Source: Streptomyces sp. NBC_01476 (lineage in GTDB: Bacteria; Actinomycetota; Actinomycetes; Streptomycetales; Streptomycetaceae). From it: a stretch of DNA of 64,000 bases. Position numbers and translations under genes: made by a program. The stretch lies in NCBI RefSeq assembly GCF_036227265.1, contig NZ_CP109446.1:1339501-1403500 (forward strand), in the 5' to 3' direction. Below the pieces are notes generated by a model. The model was given only the letters and a program-made list of their open reading frames with translations. It was not told where the DNA came from and ran no database searches. Shown here piece after piece: positions 52,241-63,320 of this stretch (the stretch's first letter is position 1; each line of letters opens with the position of its first letter).

Positions 52241-53053
52241 GTGAGAGTGCACCACGCAGCAGGAGTCGGCTATCAGCGGGCCGCCGGAGTCTACGAGCGC
52301 TCCCGGCCCTCCTACCCGATGGCGGCGCTCGCGGCGCTCGCCGACGCGTTGCCCCTCGAAGCCGGCCGGACCGTGGTCGACCTCGGTGCCGGCACCGGCA
52401 AGTTCACCCGGCTGCTGGCACTGACCGGCGCCGAGGTGCTGGCGGTGGAGCCGGTCCGGGAGATGCGCGAGCAGATCGCGGAGCTGCTGCCCGCGGTGGT
52501 GGTGACAGCGGGTACGGCGGAGGCGACCGGGCTGCCGGACGGCTGCGCGGACGCGGTGGTGGCGGCGCAGTCCTGGCACTGGTTCCAGGAGGGCGAGGCG
52601 CTGGCCGAGGTGGAGCGGCTGCTGCGGCCGGGTGGTGCGCTGGCCCTGGTGTGGAACACGTACGACACCTCGGTGCCGTGGGTGCGTGACTTCCAGGACA
52701 TCTACTTCCGGCTGGCACCGCGGGACCTGCCGAGCCCGCCGCTGACCCACGGCCTCGGCGACCCGGGGAACTGGCGCGACGCGTTCGCGGGCCGCGGCGG
52801 CTGGGGGGCCATCGAGGAGCGGCACTGGCCCAACCCCTATACGACGACCGTCGCCGACGTGGTGGAGCGGATGATGTCCTCCAGCCATATCGCGGTGCTC
52901 GACCCGGCGGCGCAGGCCCGGGTGCGGTCGGAGGTGGAGACCGTGCTGGGCGCGCACGACGCGACCCGGGGCAGCGGGGCGATCGAGATGCCGTACACGA
53001 CGGATGTGTACTGGCTGCGGTACGGGCGGGCCCGTGGCCGGGGCCGCGCCTGA
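52241..53053 (+). CDS. Class I SAM-dependent methyltransferase
   Basis: The 270-residue protein has the class I methyltransferase motif I VVDLGAGTGKFTRLLA, then VLAVEPVREMREQI, AAQSWHWF and LLRPGGALALVWN, as in UbiE/Cbf11-like small-molecule or lipid methyltransferases. No substrate is indicated. I chose the GTG at 52241 because the family N-terminus (YQRAAGVYERSRPSYP) begins 9 residues later. The frame is open further upstream to 52106. It is divergent from the GNAT gene. Confidence 0.88.
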   Translation: MRVHHAAGVGYQRAAGVYERSRPSYPMAALAALADALPLEAGRTVVDLGAGTGKFTRLLALTGAEVLAVEPVREMREQIAELLPAVVVTAGTAEATGLPDGCADAVVAAQSWHWFQEGEALAEVERLLRPGGALALVWNTYDTSVPWVRDFQDIYFRLAPRDLPSPPLTHGLGDPGNWRDAFAGRGGWGAIEERHWPNPYTTTVADVVERMMSSSHIAVLDPAAQARVRSEVETVLGAHDATRGSGAIEMPYTTDVYWLRYGRARGRGRA

Positions 53054-53157
53054 GGTTCCCGGGCTGAGGATGGCGGCCGAGGACGCCGGCGTGGGGTCGC
53101 TGCCCGGCGGTGGACCCGGGGGACGGGCCCGGCGACCGCTGGTAATAAAGTCGTCGC

Positions 53158-53526
53158 ATGCTTGACGCGGTCATCATCACGGTCTCCGTCACGGCGCTGC
53201 TGCTGGCGGCGTGGTGCGGTTTCGCGGCGTACCGTGATTCGCCGACGAAGGACTGGCACTTCGCCGGGATGGCCGTGGTGACCTTGGTCACGCTGGTCCA
53301 GCTGGTGGTCTCGGTGGTGCAGCTGGCGCACGGCGACCGGCCGGACCAGGGGCTGGTGGTGTTCCTCGCCTATCAGATCGGCGCGGTCTGCACGATTCCG
53401 GCGGCGGCCTTCATGTCCCTTGCCGAGCGGACTCGTTGGGGCTCGGCGATCGTCGCGGCCGGCGGGGTGATCCTGGCGGTGCTGGAGCTGCGGCTGCACG
53501 AGGTCTGGGGTAGTGGGCATGGCTGA
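53158..53526 (+). CDS. Small four-helix membrane protein, unknown function
   Basis: The 122-residue protein has four hydrophobic segments (AVIITVSVTALLLAAW, MAVVTLVTLVQLVVSVV, LVVFLAYQIGAVCTIPAAA and AIVAAGGVILAVLEL) and almost no soluble part. I recognise no family. Its stop codon is 8 bases inside the next gene, another membrane protein, so the two are likely made together. Confidence 0.82.
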   Translation: MLDAVIITVSVTALLLAAWCGFAAYRDSPTKDWHFAGMAVVTLVTLVQLVVSVVQLAHGDRPDQGLVVFLAYQIGAVCTIPAAAFMSLAERTRWGSAIVAAGGVILAVLELRLHEVWGSGHG

Positions 53527-54055
53527 GGACGACGTACGAGAAACGGTGGAGGCGGGATCCGTGGCCGCAACAGAGCACGCAGCACAGCAGACGACCGGCG
53601 GGGACGACGAGAGCGGGCAGCCGCAGGCGGCGAAGCCGAACCGTATCGGCACCGGGCCCGGGCGGCTGCTGCTCTCGCTCTACGCGGTCTTCACCGTGGC
53701 CGCGCTCTCCCGGTCGATCGTCCAGATCAGCACGAAGTATCACGAGGCGCCGCTGGCGTATCTGCTCTCCGCGGTGGCCGGGGTGGTCTACGCGGTGATC
53801 ACGATCGCGCTGTGGCGGGGCGGCGAGTCGGCCCGCAGGGTGGCGCTGGTGTGCTGCTCGGCGGAGCTGCTCGGGGTGCTCACCGTCGGCATCGCGACGA
53901 TCGTGGACTCCTCGGCCTTCCCGGACGCGACCGTCTGGTCGGACTTCGGGATCGGCTACGTCTTCCTGCCGCTGGCCCTGCCGGTGGCCGGTCTGCTGTG
54001 GCTGCGCCGTGCCGCCCGTGAGGCGGGGGTCCAGCCGCGGCAGACCGGCCACTGA
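53519..54055 (+). CDS. Membrane protein, unknown function
   Basis: The 178-residue protein starts MAEDDVRETVEAG with an acidic Gly/Gln-rich N-terminal tail of about 45 residues, followed by four hydrophobic segments (LLLSLYAVFTVAALSRS, YLLSAVAGVVYAVITIALW, LLGVLTVGIATIVD and FLPLALPVAGLLWL). The ATG lies within the preceding gene (8-base overlap). It probably forms a complex with that small protein. No function is known to me. Confidence 0.82.
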   Translation: MAEDDVRETVEAGSVAATEHAAQQTTGGDDESGQPQAAKPNRIGTGPGRLLLSLYAVFTVAALSRSIVQISTKYHEAPLAYLLSAVAGVVYAVITIALWRGGESARRVALVCCSAELLGVLTVGIATIVDSSAFPDATVWSDFGIGYVFLPLALPVAGLLWLRRAAREAGVQPRQTGH

Positions 54056-54095
54056 TCCGTCCCGGGGACGGCACGCGGCCCCGGTCCGGTTCCGG

Positions 54096-54614
54096 TCAGG
54101 CGGTGGCGGCGAGGGACGGGACGGGGTGCTCCGCCGCCGCGGGCTTCTCCATGTAGACCAGGCTCAGCCGCCGGGTGACCGGCTCAGCGGCGCCCACCTG
54201 CTCGTAGCCGAGCTTGCGGTACATCCGCAGATTGACCTGGCTGCGGTGGCCGGTGAAGAGCCGGTACCGCTTGGCCTCCGCTTCCTCGGCGAGGCGGCCT
54301 TCGAGGGCGGCGAGCAGCCGTCCGCCCAGGCCGTGCCGCTGCAGGCGCGGGTGCACGATGAGTTTTCCGATCCGGGCGGTGCCGTCGTCGTCGACGGCGC
54401 CGCGGACCGAACCGACGACCTCCTGGCCGAGTCGCGCCACCAGCACGACGCCCTCGGCGAGTTCGGCCCGCAGTTCGTCCAGGGTCTGGGTGAGCGGTTC
54501 GATGGAGTAGTCCCCATAGAGCTCTGCTTCGCCCTGGTAACAGAGGTATTGGAGTTTCAGGATCTTCTCGGCGTCGGTGTGCTCCGCCGTAGAGATGGTC
54601 ACGCTCATGCCCAT
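54096..54614 (-). CDS. GNAT family N-acetyltransferase
   Basis: The 172-residue protein has a single GNAT fold: EEVVGSVRG-type strand (seen as GQEVVGSVRGAVDDDGT), then IGKLIVHPRLQRHGLGGRLLAALE with the acetyl-CoA loop RHGLGG, and HRSQVNLRMYRKLGYEQVG. The ATG at 54614 (MGMSVTISTAEH) has GGGGAGG 9 bases upstream, and a second ATG follows two codons later. The substrate is unknown. It is convergent with the membrane protein gene. Confidence 0.9.
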   Translation of the reverse strand: MGMSVTISTAEHTDAEKILKLQYLCYQGEAELYGDYSIEPLTQTLDELRAELAEGVVLVARLGQEVVGSVRGAVDDDGTARIGKLIVHPRLQRHGLGGRLLAALEGRLAEEAEAKRYRLFTGHRSQVNLRMYRKLGYEQVGAAEPVTRRLSLVYMEKPAAAEHPVPSLAATA

Positions 54615-54817
54615 GCGCGCAGGCCTCCCCTTCGAATCGTCCGGGCAGTTGAGGGTGAGGTGTGCGCCCGGGACGTGTGCCTGAGTGGAGTTGGTGCGGG
54701 TATGCGCCGCCTCCGTGGCGCCGATGATCGCACAAACTACCCGGTCGAGTGGCGGTGGTGTGCTACTCGTCTCAGTCCCGTCCGCGCGTGCCAAGGGTGC
54801 CCACTGCCGCTGACTGT

Positions 54818-55348
54818 TTACCGTGCATTACCCCGTCTCACCGGGGATCCAACCCTCGAATTCAGGATCGACCTGAGACAGCTCAGGCACCGCGAGCGCA
54901 GCGGCCCGAGACTGCCTTGTGAGATTCCCAACTCCCGGGAGATCTCGCGGTAGGTGAGGTCGGATCCGGACATCAGGGCCGCGACGACCTGCGGGCAGCG
55001 GCCGGGCAGCCGGGTCAGCGCCGCGCGGACGGCCCGGTGACGCTCCGCGGCCAGGACCCGTTCCTCGACGTCCGCGCCGTCCCCGGGGTCCGGGTCCGCC
55101 TCGGGGGCGCCGCAGGGCAGTTCGCAGCGGATCCGCCGGGCGGCGGCGCGCGCCTCGTCCCGTACCGCCCCGCGTACCCAGCGGGCGGGCTCGGCGGGCG
55201 GCCCGCCGAGCTCCAGCAGCCGCAGCCAGACGGCCTGTTCGAGGTCGGCGGCCTCGATACCGCCGCCGGGCGGTGCCTCGGCGGCGGCCTCGGCGGTGAG
55301 CAGTCGCCCGAACCGGGCGTACGCCAGTGGTTCCATGACGTCCTGCAT
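54818..55348 (-). CDS. Sigma-70 family (ECF-like) RNA polymerase sigma factor-like protein
   Basis: The 176-residue protein has a region-2-like segment (DLEQAVWLRLLE and ARWVRGAVRDEARAAARR) and a region-4 helix-turn-helix (DLTYREISRELGISQGSLGPLRSRCLSCLR). The length fits an ECF sigma factor, but region 2 is short and the RNA polymerase-binding part is weak. No anti-sigma gene is adjacent. ATG at 55348 or 55336 (AGGA site before the second) may start it. Confidence 0.8.
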   Translation of the reverse strand: MQDVMEPLAYARFGRLLTAEAAAEAPPGGGIEAADLEQAVWLRLLELGGPPAEPARWVRGAVRDEARAAARRIRCELPCGAPEADPDPGDGADVEERVLAAERHRAVRAALTRLPGRCPQVVAALMSGSDLTYREISRELGISQGSLGPLRSRCLSCLRSILNSRVGSPVRRGNAR

Positions 55349-55467
55349 ATCCCCCGGTGGCGGCCGGCCGCGCCGGGCGGTGCTCCGGCGCGGCCGGGTT
55401 TCACCTCATGGGGTGGCACCTCAGGGGGTGACGGCCGCCGTACACCCGGTGAGCCGGAGGGGACCGG

Positions 55468-56691
55468 TCAGGCGTGGTTCCAGTAGTCCTCGCGGGCCAG
55501 TACGGCGGTGTCGGAGTTGTCGGTGAACAGTCCGTCGATGCCGGTGGCGAACCAGGTCCGGAACGCGTCGACCGGGTTGCCGTAGGCGTTGGGGTCGGTG
55601 CCGACCCGGAAGTCGGCCGGCAGGAACTGGTTCTCGTTGCGGGCGGTGAAGGGGTGCAGGATCAGGCCCTCCCGGTGCGCGTCCCTCACCAGCGTGCTGG
55701 GCCCCAGCAGGTGGCCGGTGGCGTCGAGCGGGATGACCAGTTCCGCGGTCGGGCCGATCCCCTGGGCGAAGGTCGCGATCCACCGCAGTCCGGCCGGTGT
55801 CACCAGATCGGCCACCGTGCGCGGGTCGCCGGCCACCACGAAGTCCCAGGGACGCGAGGTGAGGCCGTTGAGCAGGAAGACCTTCCGCACCTCGGCGCCG
55901 AGCTTCCCGAGCCGCTGGAGGCTCTGCGCCTCGAAGGACTGCAGGAACTGGGGTGCGTCCGCGCGGTGCCGTCCGTACGGCCGCAGCAGCTTGACCAGCC
56001 GCTCCTCCAGCGGCAGGCCGATGCCGCGGAAGTAGCTGGGGTGCTTGGTCTCGGTGTGCAGCCAGACGGGCCTGCCGCGCTTGCGGCCCTCGCGGTCGGC
56101 CCAGGCCAGCACCTCGGCGAAGGTGGGGATGTCCCAGCGGCCGTTGTAGATGGTGTTGCGCTGGCGGACGGCGGGCAGCCGTTCCACCGCCCGCAGCCGC
56201 TTCAGCTCCGCGAGGGTGAAGTCCTCGGTGAACCAGCCGGTGGTGGGGACGCCGTCGAGGGTCTTGGTGGTGCGGCGGGCGGCGAACTCGGGGTGGTCGG
56301 CGACGTCGGTGGTGCCGCCGATCTCCGGCTCGTGCCGGCACACCAGATGGCCGTCCCTGGTGGGCACGACGTCCTGCTCGACGATGTCCGCGCCGATCTC
56401 CAGCGCGTACTCGTAGGAGCCGAAGGTGTGCTCGGGGCGGTAGCCGGCGGTGCCGCGGTGTCCGACGATGGCGGGCACCGGGAGCTTCGGCGCGCCGCTG
56501 TACGGGCCGCCGTGGCCGCTGCCGTGGCCGCTGCTCCGGCTGTCGCCGCGGGCGGGGCCGGCGGCGCCACCCTGGTCCTGGGCCTGTGCGGTACCGGCCG
56601 CGCCGAGGACCGCGCCGCCGGCGCCGAGGGCGGCCGCGGTGAGAACGGCTCGTCTGCCGAGCCCGGTCGTGTGCTGGTCGTTGTCCGTCAT
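55468..56691 (-). CDS. Secreted glycerophosphodiester phosphodiesterase
   Basis: The 407-residue protein has an N-terminal signal with twin arginines (GLGRRAVLTAAALGAGG ... TAQAQ), so it is probably exported by Tat. The GDPD domain starts at about residue 70 with IVGHRGTAGYRPEHTF, then GADIVEQDVVPTRDGHLVCRHEPEIGGTTDV. These give the His pair and metal-binding Glu/Asp of the family. It releases glycerol phosphate from lipid-derived diesters or teichoic acid, which streptomycetes use as a phosphate source. I did not see a PHO box. Confidence 0.93.
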   Translation of the reverse strand: MTDNDQHTTGLGRRAVLTAAALGAGGAVLGAAGTAQAQDQGGAAGPARGDSRSSGHGSGHGGPYSGAPKLPVPAIVGHRGTAGYRPEHTFGSYEYALEIGADIVEQDVVPTRDGHLVCRHEPEIGGTTDVADHPEFAARRTTKTLDGVPTTGWFTEDFTLAELKRLRAVERLPAVRQRNTIYNGRWDIPTFAEVLAWADREGRKRGRPVWLHTETKHPSYFRGIGLPLEERLVKLLRPYGRHRADAPQFLQSFEAQSLQRLGKLGAEVRKVFLLNGLTSRPWDFVVAGDPRTVADLVTPAGLRWIATFAQGIGPTAELVIPLDATGHLLGPSTLVRDAHREGLILHPFTARNENQFLPADFRVGTDPNAYGNPVDAFRTWFATGIDGLFTDNSDTAVLAREDYWNHA

Positions 56692-56895
56692 GGGCGCATG
56701 GTGGCGGCAGCACCTTTCGTCCCGGGGACCTCAGCCGGAACTCGCCCGTAACGTATGTCAACAGTGGGTAGCGGTCGGGTGTACCCGGCGTGCGCGCGGT
56801 GGCGTTACGGACGTATCGTCCTCGTGTACGGACCAGTAGCCTCCGCGTGGCGGCGGCGGGTCCGGCGCCTGTCGACCGTGCCTTCGGAGGGTCCG

Positions 56896-57576
56896 TTGTT
56901 CTCCCGCATGTCCCGCAGTGTGCTCAAGGCGATTCTGCTGGTGCTGATGCGCGTCCTCTACCGCCCGGTGGTCGAGGGGGTGGAGCGGATCCCCGGCGAG
57001 GGTCCGGTGATCCTGGCCGGGAACCATGTCACCTTCATCGACTCGATGTTCCTGTCGCTGGTGGTCCGCCGTCAGGTGTACTTCATCGGCAAGGACGAGT
57101 ACGTCACCGGCAAGGGCGTCAAGGGCCGGCTGATGGCGTGGTTCTTCACCACCTGCGGCATGATCCCGGTGGACCGCGACGGCGGTCACGGCGGGGTGGC
57201 GGCCCTGATGACCGGACGCCGGGTCCTCGACGAGGGCCGGATCTTCGGCATCTACCCCGAGGGCACCCGGTCCCCCGACGGCCGGCTCTACCGCGGCCGT
57301 ACCGGCATCGCCCGGCTGGCCCTGATGACGGGCGCCCCCGTCGTGCCCTTCGCCATGATCGGCACCGACAAGGTGCAGCCCGGCGGCACCGGAATGCCCC
57401 GGCTGGCCCCGGTCACCATCCGCTTCGGCACACCGCTGCACTTCGCCCGCTACGAGGGCATGGACCGCGACCGCTACGTCCTGCGGGCCGTCACCGACGA
57501 GGTGATGAGCCAGGTGATGCACCTGTCCGGACAGGAGTACGTCGACATCTACGCCACCAAGGCGAAGGCGGCCTGA
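56896..57576 (+). CDS. 1-acyl-sn-glycerol-3-phosphate acyltransferase (PlsC family)
   Basis: The protein of about 226 residues has the PlsC motifs NHVTFIDS (NHx4D), a downstream FTTCGMIPVDRDGG and FGIYPEGTRSPDG. It should acylate lysophosphatidate or a similar acceptor during phospholipid synthesis. The start is uncertain. A TTG at 56896 has GGAGG 5 bases upstream, and the ATG at 56908 is the next choice. The open frame extends upstream to 56755 without family similarity. It is followed directly by a relic of another gene. Confidence 0.88.
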   Translation: MFSRMSRSVLKAILLVLMRVLYRPVVEGVERIPGEGPVILAGNHVTFIDSMFLSLVVRRQVYFIGKDEYVTGKGVKGRLMAWFFTTCGMIPVDRDGGHGGVAALMTGRRVLDEGRIFGIYPEGTRSPDGRLYRGRTGIARLALMTGAPVVPFAMIGTDKVQPGGTGMPRLAPVTIRFGTPLHFARYEGMDRDRYVLRAVTDEVMSQVMHLSGQEYVDIYATKAKAA

Positions 57577-57610
57577 CCGCCGCAGGGTTCGGCGGGAACC
57601 GCGCGGGGAA

Positions 57611-57832
57611 AGCCGGCGTCACCCGAACACCAAGCTGATCGGGCCGCGCTTCACCGACGAACCGCGCGGGATCGCGATGCGGCCGCGGCAGATCGACTTC
57701 GTACGGTTCGTCAACGGCGTCCTGGAGCAGATGCGCCACGACGGTTCGCTGCTGAAGCTGGAGCGGAAGTGGCCGGAGGACGGCAGCGACGGTGCTCTCT
57801 TCGCGCCGCCCCCCGCGGAGTACCGGGACTGA
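57611..57832 (+). pseudogene. C-terminal relic of a family 3 (amino-acid type) solute-binding protein
   Basis: From 57626 the plus strand reads NTKLIGPRFTDEPRGIAM, then RPRQIDFVRFVNGVLEQM, RHDGSLLKLERKW and a short tail to a TGA at 57832. This is the last lobe of an SBP_bac_3 (glutamate/glutamine ABC transporter) binding protein, which normally needs about 250 more residues upstream. No start codon, signal peptide or transporter genes are present. It ends 9 bases before the convergent argH stop. The 5' limit is approximate. Confidence 0.75.
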
Positions 57833-57841
57833 GGCGGCCGG

Positions 57842-60478
<2,637 letters not shown>

Positions 60479-60484
60479 TTACGA

Positions 60485-60512
60485 TGCATACGCTAACTGG
60501 TATAAGTATGCA
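60485..60512. promoter_or_regulatory. ARG box (ArgR/AhrC operator) at argG
   Basis: TGCATAC (60485-60491) and GTATGCA (60506-60512) are perfect inverted half sites 14 bases apart, the form of a double ARG box. It covers the -10 hexamer and transcription start of argG and sits 17 bases from the GTG. ArgR encoded at 60618-61151 is the obvious ligand. Confidence 0.85.
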
Positions 60513-60533
60513 CTGCACCGCATGCTTCGTCAA
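60505..60533 (-). promoter_or_regulatory. argGH promoter
   Basis: On the minus strand TTGACG (60533-60528) and CATACT (60510-60505) are separated by 17 bases. It lies in the 149-base gap after argR and is the only good promoter there. The -10 is inside the ARG box. Confidence 0.75.
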
Positions 60534-60617
60534 CGCGGCAGGTCAGCGGCCTGCCAGGGCTGTGGACGGTACCCCCGCGGGGGCCCGCGGCGGGCCTCCG
60601 GAGCAGGAGCGGGGGCG

Positions 60618-61151
60618 CTAGGACTCGCCCTGGGCCAGCCGCAGGAGGTGGTCGGCGAGCTTCTGGCCGCCGGTCGGGTCGCGGCTGATCAGGACCACCG
60701 TGTCGTCGCCTGCGATGGTGCCGAGGATGTCGTAGACCTCGGCCTGGTCGATCGAGGAGGCGAGGAACTGGGCGGCGCCCGGCGGGGTGCGGACGACCAC
60801 GAGGTTGGCGGACGCCTCGGCGGAGATGAGGAGTTCGGCTGCCAGCCGCTTCATCCGCTCCTCCTTGACCGATTCGCCGAGCGGCGCCTGCGGGGTGCGG
60901 TACCCGCCCTCGGAGGGAACGGCGTAGATGAGTTCGCCGTCATTGGTGCGGATCTTCACCGCGCCGAGTTCGTCGAGGTCGCGGCTGAGCGTCGCCTGGG
61001 TGACGCTCAGCCCGTCGTCGGCGAGCAGCTTGGCCAGCTGGCTCTGCGACCGCACCGGCTGCCGGCCGAGGATGTCCACGATCCTGCGGTGCCGTGCGGT
61101 GCGGGTCTGCGGTACCGCCTGGCTGCCGCCGTGCCCCTGCGCCTCGCTCAT
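60618..61151 (-). CDS. argR: Arginine repressor ArgR
   Basis: ArgR is the hexameric repressor that senses arginine and binds ARG boxes. The 177-residue protein has an N-terminal winged helix ([44 protein letters not shown]; quoted in parts) and a C-terminal arginine-binding domain ([18 protein letters not shown]). It follows argD, so the regulator is made from the operon it controls. ATG at 61151 is preferred to a GTG at 61187 that overlaps argD. Confidence 0.95.
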   Translation of the reverse strand: MSEAQGHGGSQAVPQTRTARHRRIVDILGRQPVRSQSQLAKLLADDGLSVTQATLSRDLDELGAVKIRTNDGELIYAVPSEGGYRTPQAPLGESVKEERMKRLAAELLISAEASANLVVVRTPPGAAQFLASSIDQAEVYDILGTIAGDDTVVLISRDPTGGQKLADHLLRLAQGES

Positions 61152-61170
61152 CGTCGCGTCATTCTCCGTC

Positions 61171-62367
61171 TCACTTCTCCCCGGCACCCCGGTACACCTG
61201 GTCGAGGACGCCCGGCAGCAGCCGCAGGAACGCGTCCGTCTCCTCGTCGCCGACGATCAGCGGCGGCGCGAGCCGCACCGTGTCGGGGACGGCCGCGTTC
61301 ACCAGCAGTCCGGCGTCCTGAGCCGCCCGCTGGACCTGCGCGGACAGCGGCTCGGTGAGCACGATACCGATCAGCAGCCCGGAACCGCGCACATGATCGA
61401 CCAGTGGGTGTCGCAGCGCCTCGATGCCCTGCCGCAGCTTCTCGCCCTGCCGCTTGACGTTGTCGAGGAGGCCGTCGGTCTCGATGGTGTCCAGCACCGC
61501 GAGGCCGGCCGCGCAGGCGATCGGGTTGCCGCCGAAGGTGGTGCCGTGGGCGCCGGGGGTGAGCAGGCCGGCGGCCGGGCCGAAGGCGATGGCGGCGCCG
61601 AGCGGCAGCCCGCCGCCGAGGCCCTTGGCGAGGGTGATCACATCGGGTTCGACGCCCTGGGCATGGCACTCGAACCAGTGCCCTGTCCGGCCGACGCCGG
61701 TCTGCACCTCGTCCAGCACCAGCAGCGTGCCGGTGGCGGCGGTGATCTCGCGGGCTGCCCGCAGATATCCCGGCGGCGGGACGATGACGCCGTTCTCGCC
61801 CTGGATCGGTTCGATGACCACCAGCGCGGTGTCGGTGCCGACCGCCGCCCGCAGCGCCTCGGCGTCGCCGAACGGCACATGGGTGACGTCACCGGGCAGC
61901 GGCAGGAAGGGGTCGCGCTTCGGCGGCTGGCCGGTGAGGGCGAGCGAGCCCATGGTGCGGCCGTGGAAGGCGCCCTGGGTGGCGACCATCCGCGGGCGGC
62001 CGGTGAGCCGGCCGATCTTGAAGGCGGCCTCGTTCGCCTCGGCGCCGGAGTTGGCGAAGAACACCCGGCCGGGCCGGCCGAAGAGCTGCAGCAGCTTCTC
62101 GGCCAGCGCCACCGGGGGCTCGGCGATGAAGAGGTTGGAGACGTGCCCGAGGGCGGCGACCTGCCGGGTGACGGCAGCGACGATCGCCGGGTGGGCGGTG
62201 CCGAGGGCGTTGACGGCGATACCGGCGAGGAAGTCGTAGTAGACCTTCCCGTCGGCGTCCCAGAACCGGGTGCCCTCGCCGCGGACCAGCGGCAGCCGGG
62301 GCAGGCCGTAGTTGTCCATCAGCGCGCCCTGCCAGCGCTGGGACAGTTCCTCGTTGCCGGTGGTCAC
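61171..62367 (-). CDS. argD: Acetylornithine aminotransferase
   Basis: The 398-residue class III PLP aminotransferase converts N-acetylglutamate semialdehyde to N-acetylornithine. Visible are [44 protein letters not shown] and the PLP lysine in [14 protein letters not shown]. The GTG start overlaps the argB stop by 4 bases. It lies between argB and argR in the argJBDR order. Confidence 0.96.
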   Translation of the reverse strand: MTTGNEELSQRWQGALMDNYGLPRLPLVRGEGTRFWDADGKVYYDFLAGIAVNALGTAHPAIVAAVTRQVAALGHVSNLFIAEPPVALAEKLLQLFGRPGRVFFANSGAEANEAAFKIGRLTGRPRMVATQGAFHGRTMGSLALTGQPPKRDPFLPLPGDVTHVPFGDAEALRAAVGTDTALVVIEPIQGENGVIVPPPGYLRAAREITAATGTLLVLDEVQTGVGRTGHWFECHAQGVEPDVITLAKGLGGGLPLGAAIAFGPAAGLLTPGAHGTTFGGNPIACAAGLAVLDTIETDGLLDNVKRQGEKLRQGIEALRHPLVDHVRGSGLLIGIVLTEPLSAQVQRAAQDAGLLVNAAVPDTVRLAPPLIVGDEETDAFLRLLPGVLDQVYRGAGEK

Positions 62368-63320
62368 CGGGCTCCCCCTTCGGTCGTCGGCACGCTGTTC
62401 CAGGCGTCGGGCGCGCCTGGTGCGCCCGGTGTCCCGGGGTCGGGCACGACCATGGTGCCGATCCCCTCGTCGGTGAAGATCTCCAGCAGGATCGCGTGCT
62501 GGACGCGGCCGTCGATGACCCGGGCGGTGTGCACGCCGTTGCGGACCGCGTGCAGGCAGCCCTCCATCTTCGGGACCATGCCGCTGGAGAGCTCGGGCAG
62601 CAGCTTCTCCAGCTCGGTGGCGGTGAGCCGGCTGATCACGTCATCGCTGTTGGGCCAGTCCTCGTAGAGGCCCTCGACGTCGGTGAGGACCATCAGCGTC
62701 TCGGCGCCGAGGGCGGCGGCCAGCGCCGCGGCGGCGGTGTCGGCGTTGACGTTGTAGACATGGCTGTCGTCGCCGGCCCGGGCGATGGAGGAGACCACCG
62801 GGATGCGGCCGTCGTCCAGCAGCGCCTGGATGGCTCCGGTGTCGATCGCGGTGATCTCCCCGACCCGCCCGATGTCCACGCGCTGCCCGTCGATCGTCGG
62901 GTAGTGCTTGACCGCGGTGATGGTGTGCGCGTCCTCGCCGGTCATGCCGACCGCGAGGGGGCCGTGCTGGTTGAGCAGGCCGACCAGTTCGCGCTGCACC
63001 TGGCCGGCCAGCACCATCCGTACGACGTCCATCGCCTCGGGGGTGGTGACCCGCAGTCCGGCCTTGAACTCGCTGACCAGACCGTGCAGGTCGAGCTGGG
63101 CGCTGATCTGCGGGCCGCCGCCGTGCACCACGACCGGCTTGAGCCCGGCATGCCGCAGGAAGACCACGTCCTGGGCGAAGGCGGCCTTCAGCTCCTCGTC
63201 CACCATGGCGTTCCCGCCGAACTTGATGACGACGGTCCGGCCGTGGTGGCGGGTCAGCCAGGGCAGCGCCTCGATGAGGATCTGGGCCTTGGGCAGTGCG
63301 GTGTGCTTGCGAGTGCTCAT
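62364..63320 (-). CDS. argB: Acetylglutamate kinase
   Basis: The 318-residue amino acid kinase phosphorylates N-acetylglutamate. It has [12 protein letters not shown] near residue 30, [11 protein letters not shown], and [31 protein letters not shown]. Actinobacterial ArgB is usually the arginine-feedback-controlled step, and the N-terminal helix needed for that ([19 protein letters not shown]) is present. The last 20 residues are a Gly/Ala/Pro tail. The ATG overlaps the argJ stop as ATGA. Confidence 0.96.
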   Translation of the reverse strand: MSTRKHTALPKAQILIEALPWLTRHHGRTVVIKFGGNAMVDEELKAAFAQDVVFLRHAGLKPVVVHGGGPQISAQLDLHGLVSEFKAGLRVTTPEAMDVVRMVLAGQVQRELVGLLNQHGPLAVGMTGEDAHTITAVKHYPTIDGQRVDIGRVGEITAIDTGAIQALLDDGRIPVVSSIARAGDDSHVYNVNADTAAAALAAALGAETLMVLTDVEGLYEDWPNSDDVISRLTATELEKLLPELSSGMVPKMEGCLHAVRNGVHTARVIDGRVQHAILLEIFTDEGIGTMVVPDPGTPGAPGAPDAWNSVPTTEGGAR

